This document shows positions 1-10,108 of a stretch of 64,000 nt of DNA, in pieces (within the stretch, counting starts at the first letter, position 1; each line of letters starts with the position of its first letter). The translations under genes were made by a program, and so were the position numbers. Below the pieces are notes generated by a model, which was given only the letters and a program-made list of their open reading frames with translations, had not been told where the DNA came from and did not search any database. This stretch comes from Myxococcus fulvus. Its GTDB lineage: Bacteria > Myxococcota > Myxococcia > Myxococcales > Myxococcaceae. The stretch lies in assembly GCF_900111765.1 (NCBI RefSeq), contig NZ_FOIB01000001.1, positions 372,001 to 436,000 on the forward strand. The letters run 5' to 3'.

Positions 1-782
1 GCTCGGGCCGCAAGTCCATCATCGCGGCCGCCGAGAACTCGCTGCGCCGCCTGCAGACCGACTACATCGACCTCTACTGGCTTCACAACTGGGACATCCA
101 CACGCCGATTGAAGAGACCATGGCCGCGCTCGAGGACCTGGTGCGCGCCGGCAAGGTCCGCTACCTCGGCGTCTCCGACACGCCCGCGTGGAAGATCGCC
201 CAGGCCAACGTGATGGCCCACTTCCGTGGGTGGTCCTCGTTCATCGGACTGCAAATCGAATACTCCCTGCTCGAGCGCAGCGTGGAGCAGGAGCTGGTGC
301 CCATGGCGCTGGAGCTCGGGCTCGGTATCACCCCGTGGTCCCCGCTCAAGAGCGGCGCGCTCAGCGGCAAGTACACCCGCGCGAACGCCGGTCAGCAGAA
401 GGGTGACCGCGGCGCCTTCGTGGAGTCGTACCTGAACGAGAAGACCTACGCCCTCGTCGACGCGCTCGGCGTCATCGCCAAGGAGCAGGGGAGCACCATC
501 GCGCGGGTCGCGCTCGCCTGGGTGCAGGCGCAGCCGGGCGTGAGCTCGACCATCATCGGCGCCCGGCGCTTGTCTCAGCTCGAGGACAACGTGGGCGCCC
601 TCGAGGTGAAGCTGAGCGCCGAGCAGCTTGGCCGGCTCGACGCGCTCAGCAAGCCGACCTTCGGGTTCCCCCAGAGCATGCAGCCCATCTTCCCCGCCAT
701 CCACAACGGCGGCACGACGGTGAACGGCGTCTTCATGGAGCCGTCCCCGTTCGGTGTCGTGAAGGGCGAGAAGCCCTACTGA
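1..782 (+). CDS. Aldo/keto reductase, C-terminal part (gene enters from the left edge)
   Basis: The reading frame is already open at base 3 and no start lies in the window, so the N-terminus with the first catalytic residues is missing. The visible 259 residues have the aldo/keto reductase core: DYIDLYWLHNWD carries the catalytic histidine, followed by GKVRYLGVSD and the NADPH-site segment STIIGARRLSQLEDN. An NADPH-dependent TIM-barrel oxidoreductase acting on an unknown carbonyl substrate is the family expectation. The C-terminal tail, about 40 residues past the NADPH site, is longer than in minimal members. Its stop overlaps the stop of the convergent lipoprotein gene by 7 bases. Confidence 0.9.
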   Translation, partial: SGRKSIIAAAENSLRRLQTDYIDLYWLHNWDIHTPIEETMAALEDLVRAGKVRYLGVSDTPAWKIAQANVMAHFRGWSSFIGLQIEYSLLERSVEQELVPMALELGLGITPWSPLKSGALSGKYTRANAGQQKGDRGAFVESYLNEKTYALVDALGVIAKEQGSTIARVALAWVQAQPGVSSTIIGARRLSQLEDNVGALEVKLSAEQLGRLDALSKPTFGFPQSMQPIFPAIHNGGTTVNGVFMEPSPFGVVKGEKPY

Positions 783-1738
783 GGCTGGAGCCTGGGCAAG
801 AGCGGCAGGGGCACCGAGGCCGTCGTCTGGGATTGCGCCGGAGGCACGAGCGTGGGCTCGGCCTCGGGCGGCTCGGCGGGCGTCATCGGCTGACAGCTCG
901 CCGGCTCCCGTGCTGCTTCCGCATCGCTCGACGTCGTGGTCCGCGAGGCCCCGCGCTTCGCGGGCAGTGAGCACATGGATGACGCGGGCGTCGCCACCGT
1001 GGGCCGGGCCACGCGGGGCGGCGTCGCGTCACCGCGCGAGCGCGAGTCGCCTCGTGACTGCGAGTCGCTGCGCGTGTCCGACCTGCCTTCACTCGTCGAC
1101 GAGGAGGTGGCCGTCGCCACCGCGGACGGAGTCGGGCGCTTCGCCGCCTCTCCGAGCGCCGTCGCCAGTCGTCCGTTGCTCTCGTGCATCTGGTCCCGTG
1201 CGCGGTCCAGGCTCGCCTGCGAGTGCGCGCGCTGCTGGTCCATGCTGTCCTGGAGCCGCTCGCGCTCCTTCAGCAGCTCCGCCTGGGCGGCATCGCGCTG
1301 GGCATCCAGCTTCGCCCGGTACTGCTCCCGCTCCTGCTCCTGGTTGGCGCGCAGGCTGTCGCGCTCCTTGGAGACGTCGCTGAGCTGCGCCTCCAGCGCG
1401 CCCTTCTCCGCGGAGAGCATCCGCTCCGTGGTCACCATGCACGCCTCGAGCACCTTCTCGTCCGGCTCGCGCACGGGCAGGGGCTCACCCCGGTTCCACG
1501 CCACCATGGCGCTGCTCTGCCAGCGGTAGTCCGCGTGCATCACGCACTCCTGCACCAGTCGCGTGAGTCGGTCCGCGGACCACTCCGGCTTCGGCCGGGA
1601 GCACGGGCCCACCTCCTCCCTGAACGTGGAGGGGAAGGTGCGGGTCTGCTTCACCCAGCAACCGTCCCGCTGCTCCACCTTCACCGATGCGCACCCGCTC
1701 GCCGCCAGCACGAGCACCAACGCCGCCACTCGCCTCAT
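776..1738 (-). CDS. Coiled-coil lipoprotein of unknown function
   Basis: A 320-residue predicted lipoprotein. The signal ends in the lipobox LAASGC with Cys16 as lipid attachment site. About 100 residues of mixed sequence follow, then a long Glu/Gln/Arg/Ala-rich coiled coil (roughly residues 110-200, heptads such as LQDSMDQQ), a Ser/Arg/Asp-rich stretch and a Pro-rich tail. I do not recognise a family. The start at 1738 is preferred over an in-frame upstream start at 1825 because a GGAGGAGG ribosome site lies just before it and the signal peptide begins there. The tail meets the end of the convergent reductase. A structural role under the outer membrane is only a guess. Confidence 0.8.
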   Translation of the reverse strand: MRRVAALVLVLAASGCASVKVEQRDGCWVKQTRTFPSTFREEVGPCSRPKPEWSADRLTRLVQECVMHADYRWQSSAMVAWNRGEPLPVREPDEKVLEACMVTTERMLSAEKGALEAQLSDVSKERDSLRANQEQEREQYRAKLDAQRDAAQAELLKERERLQDSMDQQRAHSQASLDRARDQMHESNGRLATALGEAAKRPTPSAVATATSSSTSEGRSDTRSDSQSRGDSRSRGDATPPRVARPTVATPASSMCSLPAKRGASRTTTSSDAEAAREPASCQPMTPAEPPEAEPTLVPPAQSQTTASVPLPLLPRLQPQ

Positions 1739-2103
1739 GACGCCCCTCCTCCGTCCCAACCCGCCGGCCCAGGCTCCGCGCTTCGCCCCGGGTGCACGGT
1801 AGGAACGCCACCAACACCTGCCCATTCGGCGCAGCCCTCACGCACCGGACGCATGTTGTGGAGCGAACGCCTGAAGGCAGACAGCCGAGCTCGCGATGAC
1901 CCATCCCCGTGTGCTGCCCAACGCTCCCGCGTGAATCCGAGGGCGGGCAGCCGGGCGAGGGCCCTGTGTCTTGCTCGTACACACCCGTCCCGAACTCTCG
2001 TGCGCCCAGAGCCTCGTTGCGCGGTGAGCTGCTCCGCGAAGCAGGGCTCGTCACGGTCGGCGAAGCCGCCCATCGTGTCGGACCTCGTCGCGGGGCGAGA
2101 CGC
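1739..2103. other. 365-base stretch without a supported gene
   Basis: It lies between two same-strand genes (the coiled-coil lipoprotein and the beta-lactamase). The frames open here give Arg/His/Ala-rich shadow-like proteins without family features. It should hold the promoter of the lipoprotein gene, but I see no convincing -35/-10 or -24/-12 pair and no strong terminator hairpin. Confidence 0.5.
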
Positions 2104-2865
2104 TCAGCGCAGCAGCGCGCGCGTGTGGCCGAGCAGCTCCGGGCCTCCCGGGGCACCGTGGCCCGGAACGATGATGCGCGTGTCGGGATAGCGCGTCTGC
2201 ACACGCTCGAGGCTCGCGGGCCACGCGGAGACCACCGCGTCCCCCAGGTTGCCCAGGGTCTTCGCCGCCGCGTCCTTCACGAAGCACCCGCCGAACATCA
2301 CCTGACTGTCGCGGTGCACCACCACGATGTTGTCGGGCGCGTGGCCCGCACCGGGGAAGAACAACTCCAGCGGACCGAGCGTCGCGACCTCCGTGAAGGC
2401 GCGCGTGGGCACCGGCTTGCCGCGCTCCTTCGCGAGCCTCACGGTGTCCTCCAGGCCGTGCACCGGGATGCCCCTGGCGGAGAGCACGGGGATGCCCGCG
2501 GTCCGGTCGTCGTGGAAGTGCGTCGCCACGGCCGCGCGGACGGGCTTGCCCAGCGTGTTCGCGGCCCAGTCGGCGAGCTGCTCGGCCTGCCGCTGATTCC
2601 AGCCCGTGTCCACGAGCAGCGAGCCGTCCCCGTCCTCGACGATGAGCCCGTTGGCGGGAACGAGGCCGAAGTCCTCGTCCGAGAGCGTCGTGTGCATCCA
2701 GACCCCCGGAGCGATGCGCCGCACCGTGATGTCCTTCGCGAGCGTGTACTCACTCGCCCCTGCCTCACGCGCGGCCTCCGCTGTGGTCGGACGCACGGGC
2801 GCCGAGGTGCAGGACTGCGTCAGCGCGAGAAGGGGGACGAGGACGCGGAGCGAGCGTGGGTTCAT
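2104..2865 (-). CDS. Subclass B1 metallo-beta-lactamase, lipoprotein
   Basis: A 253-residue zinc beta-lactamase, predicted to hydrolyse beta-lactams in the cell envelope. All B1 zinc ligands are visible: His116, His118 and Asp120 in HFHDD, His175 in GAGHAPDN, Cys194 in GGCFVKD and His236 in VPGHGAP. Lys197 and the GNLGDA loop (Asn206) match the B1 substrate-binding Lys224 and Asn233. The signal sequence ends LTQSC, so Cys19 is a probable lipidation site; NDM-type enzymes are also lipoproteins. Other MBL-fold enzymes (lactonases, glyoxalase II) lack the GGC ligand. A sigma-54-like promoter lies 39 bases upstream. The gene is monocistronic and shows no mobile-element context, so it looks like a resident chromosomal enzyme. 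Confidence 0.92.
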   Translation of the reverse strand: MNPRSLRVLVPLLALTQSCTSAPVRPTTAEAAREAGASEYTLAKDITVRRIAPGVWMHTTLSDEDFGLVPANGLIVEDGDGSLLVDTGWNQRQAEQLADWAANTLGKPVRAAVATHFHDDRTAGIPVLSARGIPVHGLEDTVRLAKERGKPVPTRAFTEVATLGPLELFFPGAGHAPDNIVVVHRDSQVMFGGCFVKDAAAKTLGNLGDAVVSAWPASLERVQTRYPDTRIIVPGHGAPGGPELLGHTRALLR

Positions 2866-2904
2866 GGGTTCAGTCTCGAGAGAGGGGAAGGCGGTGCACG
2901 CCCT

Positions 2905-2921
2905 GGCAACCTTCGGGCCAG
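2905..2921 (-). promoter_or_regulatory. Sigma-54-type promoter (-24/-12) for the beta-lactamase gene
   Basis: Read on the minus strand the element is CTGGCCCGAAGGTTGCC. It matches the consensus YTGGCACGNNNNTTGCW at 11 of 13 defined positions, with exact GG-to-GC spacing. The predicted transcription start would lie about 27 bases before the ATG. No activator binding site was identified. Confidence 0.5.
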
Positions 2922-3014
2922 CCCGTCACCCGAGTCCGCGTGCGCTCGGAGGCCACGAATGCGTCCGAGCAGCCACGGCGCTGTGTCCACGAGGCCGCGC
3001 TCGCGCCGGGGATG

Positions 3015-3395
3015 TCAGTTCGAAGCGCCGGTGATGACGGTGCAATGGCCCGCGACGACCTGGGGACGCTCGTCCACCCACTGCCAGACGCGCGTGTAGC
3101 GCAGCTGCGCGGCGAAGTCGGCGCCCGCGGATTGGCCCGCGACGGACGCCTGCACGACGACCACCGCGCCCGCGGACAGGAACCGGATGACCGGCTCCCC
3201 CAGCTCCAGCCGGGTGAGGCGCAGCGCGCCCGAGCCATGCCCCTCCAGGTCCGCGTCCTTGTCGAAGACCTGTCCCAGGTGATTGACGAAGACGAGGTCC
3301 TCGGAGAGGAGCTGGTCGAGCATGTCCACGTCGCTGGCGAGCATGGCCCGGCGCAGGGTCTCCTCCGCCGCCAGGATGTCTTCTTCCGTCATCAT
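3015..3395 (-). CDS. NTF2-like / SnoaL-type protein (DUF4440-like)
   Basis: A 126-residue protein with the pattern of the small NTF2-like fold: an N-terminal helix (EEDILAAEETLRRAM), then LLSEDLVFVNHLG and alternating beta strands ending in an RVWQWVD segment. Members bind small ligands or act as small enzymes; the substrate is unknown here. The start at 3395 is chosen because AGGAGAG lies 8-14 bases upstream. An earlier in-frame start at 3419 lacks such a site. It sits 48 bases downstream of the methyltransferase gene on the same strand and may be co-transcribed with it. Confidence 0.75.
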   Translation of the reverse strand: MMTEEDILAAEETLRRAMLASDVDMLDQLLSEDLVFVNHLGQVFDKDADLEGHGSGALRLTRLELGEPVIRFLSAGAVVVVQASVAGQSAGADFAAQLRYTRVWQWVDERPQVVAGHCTVITGASN

Positions 3396-3443
3396 CCGCA
3401 GTTCTCTCCTGGAGCCCATATTGTCACCCGACCCGTCGCGGGA

Positions 3444-4100
3444 CTACCGACGCTCGACCTCCCACCAACCGAACCACAAGGTCCGCTCCTCGGCGAGCTG
3501 CACCCACCCAGGGGCGTGCACGTAGGCACGCGGCTCGAGCCCCGCGTCCGTGACGGCGCGCGCGGTCTCCTCGAAGGAATACAGGTGCAGCGTCACCGCG
3601 GGCCCCGCCGTCTGCACCTCGCGCGTGGGGGCCTCGTGTCCCTCGTGGCCGGGCCTGCGCTCCAGCGCGGTGAACAACAACCGCCCACCCGGCGCCAGCA
3701 TGTCCGCGATGTGCCGCAGCACGCGCCGCAAATCGTCACAGAAGTCCAGACAGCCCAACGCCAGCGCCACCTGGAAGCGCCCCCACTCGGTGGGGAACGG
3801 CTGGTAGTAGTCGTGCGTGTACCACTCGCCCGAGGGACGGGCCTGTCGCGCCAGGTCCAGCATCTGCGGCGACAGGTCCGTGCCCACCACGTGCACGGAG
3901 GACTCCAGGCTCTTGGTGTGCAGCCCCGGTCCGCAGCCCACGTCGAGCACCCTGCAGCCCGGTGACACCGCGTCCGCGAGGAACCGCTCGACGCGGTCCT
4001 CGTACCGGCTCAGCACGGGGAAGAGGGCCTCGTAGGCGGACGCAATCTCCCCGTAGATGGCCCGGACGGCTTCTTCCTGGGGACTGCTACCGCGGGACAT
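3444..4100 (-). CDS. Class I SAM-dependent methyltransferase
   Basis: A 218-residue cytosolic methyltransferase. Motif I, VLDVGCGPG, is at about residues 51-59. The acidic motif II end (VVGTDLSPQMLDLA) and the post-motif ALGCLDFCDDL and LAPGGRLLFTALE segments follow, typical of the UbiE/small-molecule methyltransferase superfamily. The acceptor substrate cannot be read from the sequence. The start at 4100 (MSRGSSPQ) is preferred because the upstream extension is Arg/Ser-rich and unlike the family. Confidence 0.85.
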   Translation of the reverse strand: MSRGSSPQEEAVRAIYGEIASAYEALFPVLSRYEDRVERFLADAVSPGCRVLDVGCGPGLHTKSLESSVHVVGTDLSPQMLDLARQARPSGEWYTHDYYQPFPTEWGRFQVALALGCLDFCDDLRRVLRHIADMLAPGGRLLFTALERRPGHEGHEAPTREVQTAGPAVTLHLYSFEETARAVTDAGLEPRAYVHAPGWVQLAEERTLWFGWWEVERR

Positions 4101-4265
4101 GGCGCTTCGCTCGCATGGGGACGGCGGTTCTACCGTGCCCCGAGCCCCACGGCGCGCTGAACCTGCGCGTGTGTCCACTGTCGAAGGCCCACTCGGACGC
4201 AAAGTGTCTTCACTCGCGCACGCATCGCGCTCCAGGCGTGCGCGCACGTGTCGCTCGACAAGTGA

Positions 4266-4295
4266 GCACCCCGAGTCACGCATCGCTCGGGGTGC
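4266..4295 (-). terminator. Rho-independent-type hairpin after glgX
   Basis: A perfect 10-bp stem, GCACCCCGAG with CTCGGGGTGC, and a 10-base loop begin 10 bases past the glgX stop. Only a weak T-rich tail (TCACTTGTC) follows on the minus strand. Confidence 0.55.
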
Positions 4296-4304
4296 CGCGC
4301 TCCC

Positions 4305-6434
<2,130 letters not shown>

Positions 6435-6503
6435 ACGGGCTCTCGATTCCTCTCAAGGAAAATGCCCGCTGAATGTGGGATGGCCCTGGCGTACCGGCAA
6501 CCG

Positions 6504-7778
6504 TCAGGCAGCGGCGGCGTGGTCCAGTGAGCGCCATGTCCCCAGGGCCCAGTCCTCCTCTTCCGGGTCCGCGAAGCTCACCACGCACAGCGCCCGGTGA
6601 CGCCCGGAGCTGCACAGGGCCGTCAGCCGGCACTCGCCCGGCTCCATGTGGAGCGACGCGCGGCCGCTCACCCGCTCGCCCTGGTACTCCAGCTCCAGCG
6701 CCCGGCGCTCGGCCGTGGTGGTGGCGAAGTGCTCCTCCGCGTCGTCCTCGAGTGGCACGAATCGGACACTTCGCCGATGGTCCCGCGCCACCCACGTCCC
6801 GTCCTCCAGGTGCGCCTCCGCCAGCGAGCCGGGGATGCGGATCTCCCAGCCCGCCGGCAGCGCCACCTGCACCGCCCCGCGCCGGTAGCCGATGGACGGA
6901 CCGCGCGCGCCGTGGTGGTCCGCGTGGTGATGGACCGTCTCCGCCAGCGTGCCGCCCACGCCCAGGTAGCCGAGCACCTCGCGCCACTCGCGCCAGGGGT
7001 AGGCCAGCTCCGGGTCCTCGCGCCACGCCAGCTCCAGCGAGCGGGCCACGTCGCGCAGGAGCCGCCGCTCCTCCTCGAGCAGCGGCGGGCGCCACACCAC
7101 CTCCGTCCACAGCCGACACAAGGCGCGCCCCAGCCGCGCGTGCGCGCCGACGCCCTGACGCCACCAGGGGAACACGTCCATGCCCACGCGCGGGTCCTCG
7201 TACACGCGCCGCATCCAGCGCTCGTCGCGTGGGCCCAGCGGCGTGAGCAGCGCGCCGGGGTGCTCGAACATGTGGCCGAAGCGCAGGGACATGGAGAAGC
7301 CGGACTCCCCCAGGCTGCGCATGCGCAGCACCTGGGCCACCGTCTCCTGCAGCCACGCCAGCATGTAGACCTCCACCGGCCCCGCGTCGCCCGTGTGGAA
7401 GTAGCCCGTGGGGTCTCCGACGTCCAACGTGTCGTCGGCCTGCACCCACTGGATGTCGAGCGCCTGGCCCATCGCCTTGAGCGTGTCACACAGGAACACG
7501 TGGTAGCCGGGGCCCACCGCGGACGTCTCCGCGGAGATGACCACGCGCGAGCCGCTGGCCGCGAGGAACGAGACCTCGCCCGCGGCCGGATGCAGCCTCA
7601 GCCGCAATTGCGGCGCGCCTCGGGGACCGGTGCCGAAGCGACTGCTCTCCAACCACTCCGACGCATTCGCCTGGAACCAACGCTCGACCTGACCCAGCCA
7701 CGTGCGCGCGTTCTCGGATGTCGGCGAGAGCGGTGCGTCCCCCCCACGCCAGCCGGCCAGCAGCAACTTCAAACTCAT
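6504..7778 (-). CDS. Conserved-looking hypothetical protein, 424 residues
   Basis: I do not recognise the family. The 424-residue product has no signal peptide or membrane segment and is rich in Trp, Arg and Glu. Noticeable segments are AETSAVGPGYHVFLCDTLKA near residue 90, a His cluster (ETVHHHADHHGARG) near the middle and a Cys-containing segment ECRLTALCSSGRHRALCVV near the end. The protein seems globular and cytosolic. The start at 7778 has GAGAGG 6-11 bases upstream; an ATG 12 bases earlier is the alternative. It precedes glgX by 69 bases, so the two could share a transcript. Confidence 0.7.
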   Translation of the reverse strand: MSLKLLLAGWRGGDAPLSPTSENARTWLGQVERWFQANASEWLESSRFGTGPRGAPQLRLRLHPAAGEVSFLAASGSRVVISAETSAVGPGYHVFLCDTLKAMGQALDIQWVQADDTLDVGDPTGYFHTGDAGPVEVYMLAWLQETVAQVLRMRSLGESGFSMSLRFGHMFEHPGALLTPLGPRDERWMRRVYEDPRVGMDVFPWWRQGVGAHARLGRALCRLWTEVVWRPPLLEEERRLLRDVARSLELAWREDPELAYPWREWREVLGYLGVGGTLAETVHHHADHHGARGPSIGYRRGAVQVALPAGWEIRIPGSLAEAHLEDGTWVARDHRRSVRFVPLEDDAEEHFATTTAERRALELEYQGERVSGRASLHMEPGECRLTALCSSGRHRALCVVSFADPEEEDWALGTWRSLDHAAAA

Positions 7779-7984
7779 CACGCCTCTCATTGGTTTGGGG
7801 CCCCCCGCGCATCGGGGACCGGGCATGTCTCCGCGCCTTGTCAGGAAAGCGCGATTCACCTTGAAGGTGCCACCGACCCGGTGTGCCGGCCGGCCCGTGC
7901 TCCACGTCGCGCGAAGGTCCGAGTGCGCGACGGAGCGCTGGCTCGCTCGCTCGCCCTGTGGACGGGCTTGGCGAGGTGCCGGGT

Positions 7985-8016
7985 CTTCCGCGCCCCGGTG
8001 ATTGCGGGCGCGGAAG
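7985..8016 (-). terminator. Strong hairpin after the TPR-like lipoprotein gene
   Basis: A perfect 11-bp stem, CTTCCGCGCCC with GGGCGCGGAAG, and a 10-base loop lie 38 bases beyond the stop of the minus-strand lipoprotein gene. No clear U-tract follows on that strand. On the plus strand a TTTT occurs about 15 bases later. Confidence 0.45.
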
Positions 8017-8053
8017 GTGAATGGTGATTCAGTTTTCCAAGAGGGGTGAAGCG

Positions 8054-8506
8054 TCAGTTCTGGGTGGTGGCGGCGGGGGCGTCCTTGCGGGCGTTGGCGG
8101 CGACCTTCTCGGCGATGCGGCTCCAGGAGGCGTGGGTGCGCACGGCCTCGAGCGAGGGCTCGGTGGTGAGGGACTGGGTGGCGGAGAAGCCCTCGTCGGC
8201 GGCGCGCTCCAGCCAGATGACGCACTCGTCGAGGCTGCCGGCGCGCGCGGCGATGACGCCCGCGTAGTAGAGCCCGTCCGGATGACGGAAGCCGTCGTTC
8301 CACGCGCGGCGGTAGAGGAAGAGCGCGTCCTCGTAGCGGCCGTCCTCGAGCAGCTTGTCGGCCTCGATGCCCAGGCGGCGCGCCTCGCTGGCGTCGGGCG
8401 GGTTGGGGCGAGGCACGGGGGGCGGCGGGTTCTGCGGGTCGTTGGTGTGCGTGGTGGCGCAGGCGGCGAGCTGGAGGACGGCGAGGACCGCGAGGAGACG
8501 GCGCAT
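8054..8506 (-). CDS. Small TPR-like lipoprotein
   Basis: A 150-residue predicted lipoprotein with lipobox LQLAAC (Cys16), then a Pro/Asn-rich linker and a helical domain. Segments such as ADKLLEDGRYEDALFLYRRA and GLYYAGVIAARAGSLDECVI look like two tetratricopeptide repeats, so it may act as an envelope-attached protein-interaction module. The start at 8506 begins the signal peptide, and GGAG lies 10 bases before it. It is divergent from the small gene at 8632. Confidence 0.78.
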   Translation of the reverse strand: MRRLLAVLAVLQLAACATTHTNDPQNPPPPVPRPNPPDASEARRLGIEADKLLEDGRYEDALFLYRRAWNDGFRHPDGLYYAGVIAARAGSLDECVIWLERAADEGFSATQSLTTEPSLEAVRTHASWSRIAEKVAANARKDAPAATTQN

Positions 8507-8587
8507 GGCGTGAATACTCCGGGTTGCGAGGTTATCCGGAGAGGACGCTGCCAAGCCCCGCGCCACCATTCAAGCAGGCGCACGCTG

Positions 8588-8618
8588 CCCGCAAGCCGCG
8601 GGGGTACCACCTTGCGGG
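8588..8618 (+). promoter_or_regulatory. Leader hairpin directly before a ribosome-binding site
   Basis: CCCGCAAG (8588-8595) pairs with CTTGCGGG (8611-8618). The stem ends exactly where the Shine-Dalgarno AAAGGAGG (8619-8626) of the next gene begins. The position suggests it could affect ribosome access or mRNA stability, but no ligand or partner is implied. Confidence 0.35.
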
Positions 8619-8631
8619 AAAGGAGGCCGTC

Positions 8632-8844
8632 ATGAGCAAGAAGGACGTGTTGAACATCCCGACCGAGAACCTCCCCACCATCCCGAAGCGTGACGCTGGT
8701 GCCGAGGACGAGGCCACGCGTCGTGCCCCCAAGACGCTGGACCCGCACACGGGGCCGGGTGGGACGCCGGGCGTGGATGACACCCCACGCATCATCGAGC
8801 CGAAGACGACGCCCGGGCGGTATCCCGGCGTCAGCGTGAGCTGA
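8632..8844 (+). CDS. Small acidic Pro/Gly/Thr-rich protein, unknown
   Basis: A 70-residue product with no signal, membrane segment or cysteine. It begins MSKKDVLNIPTENLPTIPKR and is probably intrinsically disordered. Two similar Pro/Gly segments, HTGPGGTPGVDD and KTTPGRYPGVSV, suggest an internal duplication. A very good ribosome site (AAAGGAGG, spacing 5) sets the start and is the main reason to call it a gene. No family recognised. Confidence 0.7.
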   Translation: MSKKDVLNIPTENLPTIPKRDAGAEDEATRRAPKTLDPHTGPGGTPGVDDTPRIIEPKTTPGRYPGVSVS

Positions 8845-8857
8845 GCGTCGACCGCGG

Positions 8858-8962
8858 GACGCGAGGTGAGGAGGCCCATGTCCGAGTCGGGGCGTGGGCC
8901 TTCTGTCGTTGTACGGGCGTGACGCGAGGTGAGGAGGCCCATGTCCGAGTCGGGGCGTGGGC
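8858..8962. repeat. Two-copy tandem repeat, 63-bp period
   Basis: A 42-base unit starting GACGCGAGGTGAGGAGGCCC is identical at 8858-8899 and 8921-8962, and the bases after it also agree partly. A decayed third unit may follow near 8983. It occupies the 396-base gene-free stretch 8845-9240, whose only other feature is the hairpin at 9157. Confidence 0.85.
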
Positions 8963-9156
8963 TTCATGTCGTTGCGCTGTCGTGACGCGGGGCCTGGGCT
9001 CCATGTGGCCTCGACGCGGGCCACAGGCGCCTCGTGGAGGGGCGGCCTCGCATCGTGGCGTCGCGTGGCATCGACTGCGAGGGCGGCTTTCGTGTGGCCG
9101 GGGGCGACGCGTGCGCGGAGGCGGCCTGGCGGAGCCGTGGCGTGGCCTTGAAACAC

Positions 9157-9188
9157 GGATGCCCGCGCCGGTCGGGGCGCGGGCATCC
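9157..9188 (-). terminator. Perfect 13-bp hairpin after the Thr/Pro-rich lipoprotein gene
   Basis: GGATGCCCGCGCC and GGCGCGGGCATCC flank a 6-base loop, 53 bases past the minus-strand gene end. GTGTTTCAAGG follows on the minus strand, a modest T-rich tail. Confidence 0.6.
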
Positions 9189-9240
9189 GGAGCTCCACTC
9201 GCCTTGGCGCTTCGGTCAGCGCCTGGGCAGGGGGCTTTGC

Positions 9241-9768
9241 TTAGCGGCCGGACTCGGGCTCACGGGGCAGGGCGTCCGGGGCGTACGGGTCCTCGCGGTT
9301 GCTGGAGTCGGGCGCCGTCAGGTCGCCGTCGCCCGTGGTGCCGGGGTCCACCGCGGTGTCATCGGCGGGGTCCAGCGTGCCGGAGCCGCCGGTGCCCGGG
9401 TCCGTCGACGGGTCCATGCCCGTGGGCGGGCTCACCGGCGCGTCACCGGTGGTGGGCGGCGGGCTCATGGACGGGTCGTCCACGCCGGTGCCACCGGTGC
9501 CCGGGTCCAGCGTGGGGTCCGTGGCGGGCGGCGGGCTCATCGTCGGGTCATCCATGCCCGTGCCGCCCGTGCCCGGGTCCTGGCTGGTGCCGCTCGGAGG
9601 CGGCGTCGTCGTCGTGTCCGTGCCCGTCGTGGTGCCCGTGTCCGTCGTCGTGGGTGCCGTGGTGTCGTCGCGCTTGGCGCTCGAGTCGGACTTGCACGCG
9701 GTGCTGAACATGAGCGCGCCGGCGGCGAGCGAACCCAACACGACCTTCGTCTTCATGAACTTCTTCAT
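9241..9768 (-). CDS. Thr/Pro/Gly-rich repetitive lipoprotein
   Basis: A 175-residue predicted lipoprotein. The signal is MKKFMKTKVVLGSLAAG and the lipobox Cys is residue 25 (FSTAC). The remainder is low complexity: a Thr-rich spacer, then imperfect units built on DPGTGGTG-DDP-MSPPP occurring about four times, and an acidic/Pro tail. No enzyme domain is present; a flexible surface or periplasmic tether fits. The start at 9768 is preceded by AGGGGAA. It resembles in composition the lipoprotein at 10955-11413, 1.2 kb away on the same strand. Confidence 0.8.
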   Translation of the reverse strand: MKKFMKTKVVLGSLAAGALMFSTACKSDSSAKRDDTTAPTTTDTGTTTGTDTTTTPPPSGTSQDPGTGGTGMDDPTMSPPPATDPTLDPGTGGTGVDDPSMSPPPTTGDAPVSPPTGMDPSTDPGTGGSGTLDPADDTAVDPGTTGDGDLTAPDSSNREDPYAPDALPREPESGR

Positions 9769-10108
9769 GGTGGTTCCCCTCATTGGAAAGTTCTGGAGTG
9801 CTGCGGTGGTTGTGGCTGGCTGCTGCTGGCCGGGAACGTGAGCAGCCGGAACGCGGTGTGCAGGGAACGCTCCTCCGGCTGCCTGCTCTCCTGACGACGG
9901 CGGGGGCCCGACGCGGGGACGACTTGTCAGGGCGGGACTGTCAGCTGGCGCCCGCAAGCGGATGCCGCGGCGGGCCGCCGTCCCGATACTGTCTCAAAGC
10001 GCGGAGACGAAGTGTTTGTGATTGACGCATGCCCCTGGAGGCACGTGTCTCGGGGTGTCTTCGAGACAGGGTGTTTCCGGAGGTGCTTCGAGCGCCGCTT
10101 CGCGCGGG
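9769..10108. other. 340-base gene-free stretch
   Basis: It separates the repetitive lipoprotein start from the end of the MOSC gene. The only structure I see is an inverted repeat, TGTCTCG (10046-10052) with CGAGACA (10062-10068), about 40 bases past the MOSC stop, perhaps a weak terminator. No promoter could be assigned with confidence. Confidence 0.45.

Noticed and set aside
2104-2865. Reading the MBL-fold protein as a lactonase or glyoxalase II
   Set aside because: The GGC zinc ligand, Lys and Asn of the B1 group are all present, and the HxHxDH glyoxalase pattern is absent.
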